A DNA stretch of 29,587 nt from Tannerellaceae bacterium (GTDB lineage: Bacteria > Bacteroidota > Bacteroidia > Bacteroidales > Tannerellaceae): the NCBI GenBank assembly GCA_031279915.1, contig JAITHO010000190.1, forward strand, positions 1 through 29,587. The letters run 5' to 3'. The notes beneath the pieces were generated by a model that was not told where the DNA came from, made no database searches, and was given only the letters and a program-made list of their open reading frames with translations. The position numbers and the translations under genes are program-made. This document shows, one piece after another, positions 28,819 to 29,587 of the stretch; the stretch's first letter is position 1; each line of letters starts with the position of its first letter.

Positions 28819-29587
28819 CCCAAAGTGATTTGTTCCACCTCAACAGATTGATTGAGAAAGACGGAAGCTGTTTCTGTGAATTTTTCTCTGGATTCGCTTG
28901 TCATGAATCTACAACGTCCTTGCTTCTCAAGCCTGCTATCCATTTCAGGATGCCGCCGTAAGTAGTCTACCAGGCTGCGGGCTACATATTCGCCTTGTTC
29001 GAAAATAGATACGCCGGCCGGTAGGTATTGTACAATTTTGCCGATGAGAAGCGGATAGTGTGTGCAGGCAAGGATGAGAGTGTCGATGAGCGGATCAACA
29101 TTGAGGATGTGATTTATATGTTTCTTGACAAAAAAATCAGCCCCCGGCGAAGCAAATTCTTTGTTTTCGACCAGAGGAACCCACATTGGACAAGCTTCGC
29201 CGGTTGTGATGATATGAGGGAAAAGGTTTTTGATTTCTATATTATATGATTCGGACGAGATTGTGCCATTAGTGCCAAGCACTCCGACGTGCTTGCTGCG
29301 ACTGATGGCATCTATTGCTTCGACGGTTGGCCGGATAACGCCGAGCACTCGCCGCGCTGGATCTATTTCGGGGAGGTCTTTTTGCTGAATTGTGCGAAGT
29401 GCCTTTGCTGAGGCGGTATTGCAGGCGAGTATCACTAATTGGCATCCTTCGCTGAATAGTCGCTGCACGGCTTGCAGCGTAAAGCGATACACCACTTCGA
29501 ACGAGCGGGCGCCGTACGGAGCACGTGCATTGTCGCCGAGATACAGGTAGCTATACGAAGGGAGGGCTTGCCGAATCTTGTTGAAGA
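28815..29587 (-). CDS. murI: Glutamate racemase, 5' end cut by the window edge
   Basis: The frame runs from the window edge to a TGA at 28815-28817, giving about 257 residues without the true start. It includes YLYLGDNARAPYGARSFEVV near the edge, then the first catalytic-Cys motif ILACNTASAKAL, the second catalytic-Cys motif LILACTHYPLL, and GVLGTNGTISS between them. It converts L-Glu to D-Glu for peptidoglycan. A GTG at 29495 is in frame, but the conserved sequence continues upstream, so it is not the start. Roughly 15-25 N-terminal residues should lie beyond 29587, including the first Asp-containing motif. The VanX-like gene overlaps its stop. Confidence 0.96.
   Translation of the reverse strand, partial: FNKIRQALPSYSYLYLGDNARAPYGARSFEVVYRFTLQAVQRLFSEGCQLVILACNTASAKALRTIQQKDLPEIDPARRVLGVIRPTVEAIDAISRSKHVGVLGTNGTISSESYNIEIKNLFPHIITTGEACPMWVPLVENKEFASPGADFFVKKHINHILNVDPLIDTLILACTHYPLLIGKIVQYLPAGVSIFEQGEYVARSLVDYLRRHPEMDSRLEKQGRCRFMTSESREKFTETASVFLNQSVEVEQITLG

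Overview
The window looks like a chromosomal segment of a Bacteroidota bacterium, most likely order Bacteroidales. The reasons are TonB-dependent receptors with carboxypeptidase-regulatory N-termini, a FecI/FecR-type sigma/anti-sigma pair, the gene order HU - tiny basic mS38-like protein - RNase G, promoters of the TAnnTTTG (-7) type instead of E. coli -10 boxes, little Shine-Dalgarno sequence, and an ArgB of the Bacteroides type. Most genes lie on the minus strand. I cannot assign a genus.

Layout. 1-540: 5' end of a TonB-dependent receptor (minus) behind a TPP riboswitch, so probably an outer-membrane thiamine transporter. 1.2-4.1 kb (plus): DUF308 membrane protein, HU protein, 29-residue mS38-like protein, RNase E/G. 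4.2-7.4 kb (minus): rlmN and a PpiD/SurA-type foldase, overlapping by one base. 7.6-8.9 kb (minus): Tat-exported Gfo/Idh/MocA oxidoreductase. 9.8-11.9 kb (plus): histidine kinase and OmpR-type regulator. 11.9-13.6 kb (minus): a second exported Gfo/Idh/MocA protein and a cytidylate-kinase-like NTPase. 13.75-14.5 kb (plus): GIN-domain (DUF2807) protein. 14.6-16.2 kb (minus): two lipoproteins of unknown function. 16.9-20.8 kb (minus): ECF sigma, FecR and an STN-domain TonB receptor. 20.9-23.8 kb (minus): a large beta-barrel receptor with a Gly-rich tail. 24.7-27.7 kb (minus): argB, DMT transporter, LOG-family hydrolase and PAP2 phosphatase. 27.8 kb (plus): tRNA-Gly(CCC). 28.2-29.6 kb (minus): murI (cut by the window end) and a VanX-like dipeptidase.

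The most unusual content is intergenic. Four long gaps (about 0.77-0.9, 9.27-9.58, 16.38-16.9 and 24.0-24.3 kb) each hold a tandem array of short palindromes. Each array has its own core: AAATTCCTATAGGAATTT; CTTTTCAAG-NN-CTTGAAAAG; AACTCCG-TC-CGGAGTT; and a decayed CCCAAAA-n-TTTTGGG. Measured centre to centre, two arrays repeat every 41 bp (40-42), the decayed one about every 41 bp, and the first every 22 bp. Unrelated sequences thus share one architecture and nearly one period. The arrays are not CRISPRs (the spacers are also conserved) and not genes (a 41-bp unit shifts frame at every copy). A 115-bp element with 21-bp terminal inverted repeats (24537-24651) resembles a MITE.

How the genes work together: much of the window concerns the cell envelope, namely outer-membrane uptake (three receptors, one thiamine-controlled and one under sigma/anti-sigma control), periplasmic folding, peptidoglycan (MurI makes D-Glu; the VanX-like enzyme cleaves D-Ala-D-Ala or related dipeptides), lipid phosphate handling (PAP2) and surface lipoproteins. 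The rest is housekeeping: RNase G, RlmN, HU, ArgB and tRNA-Gly.
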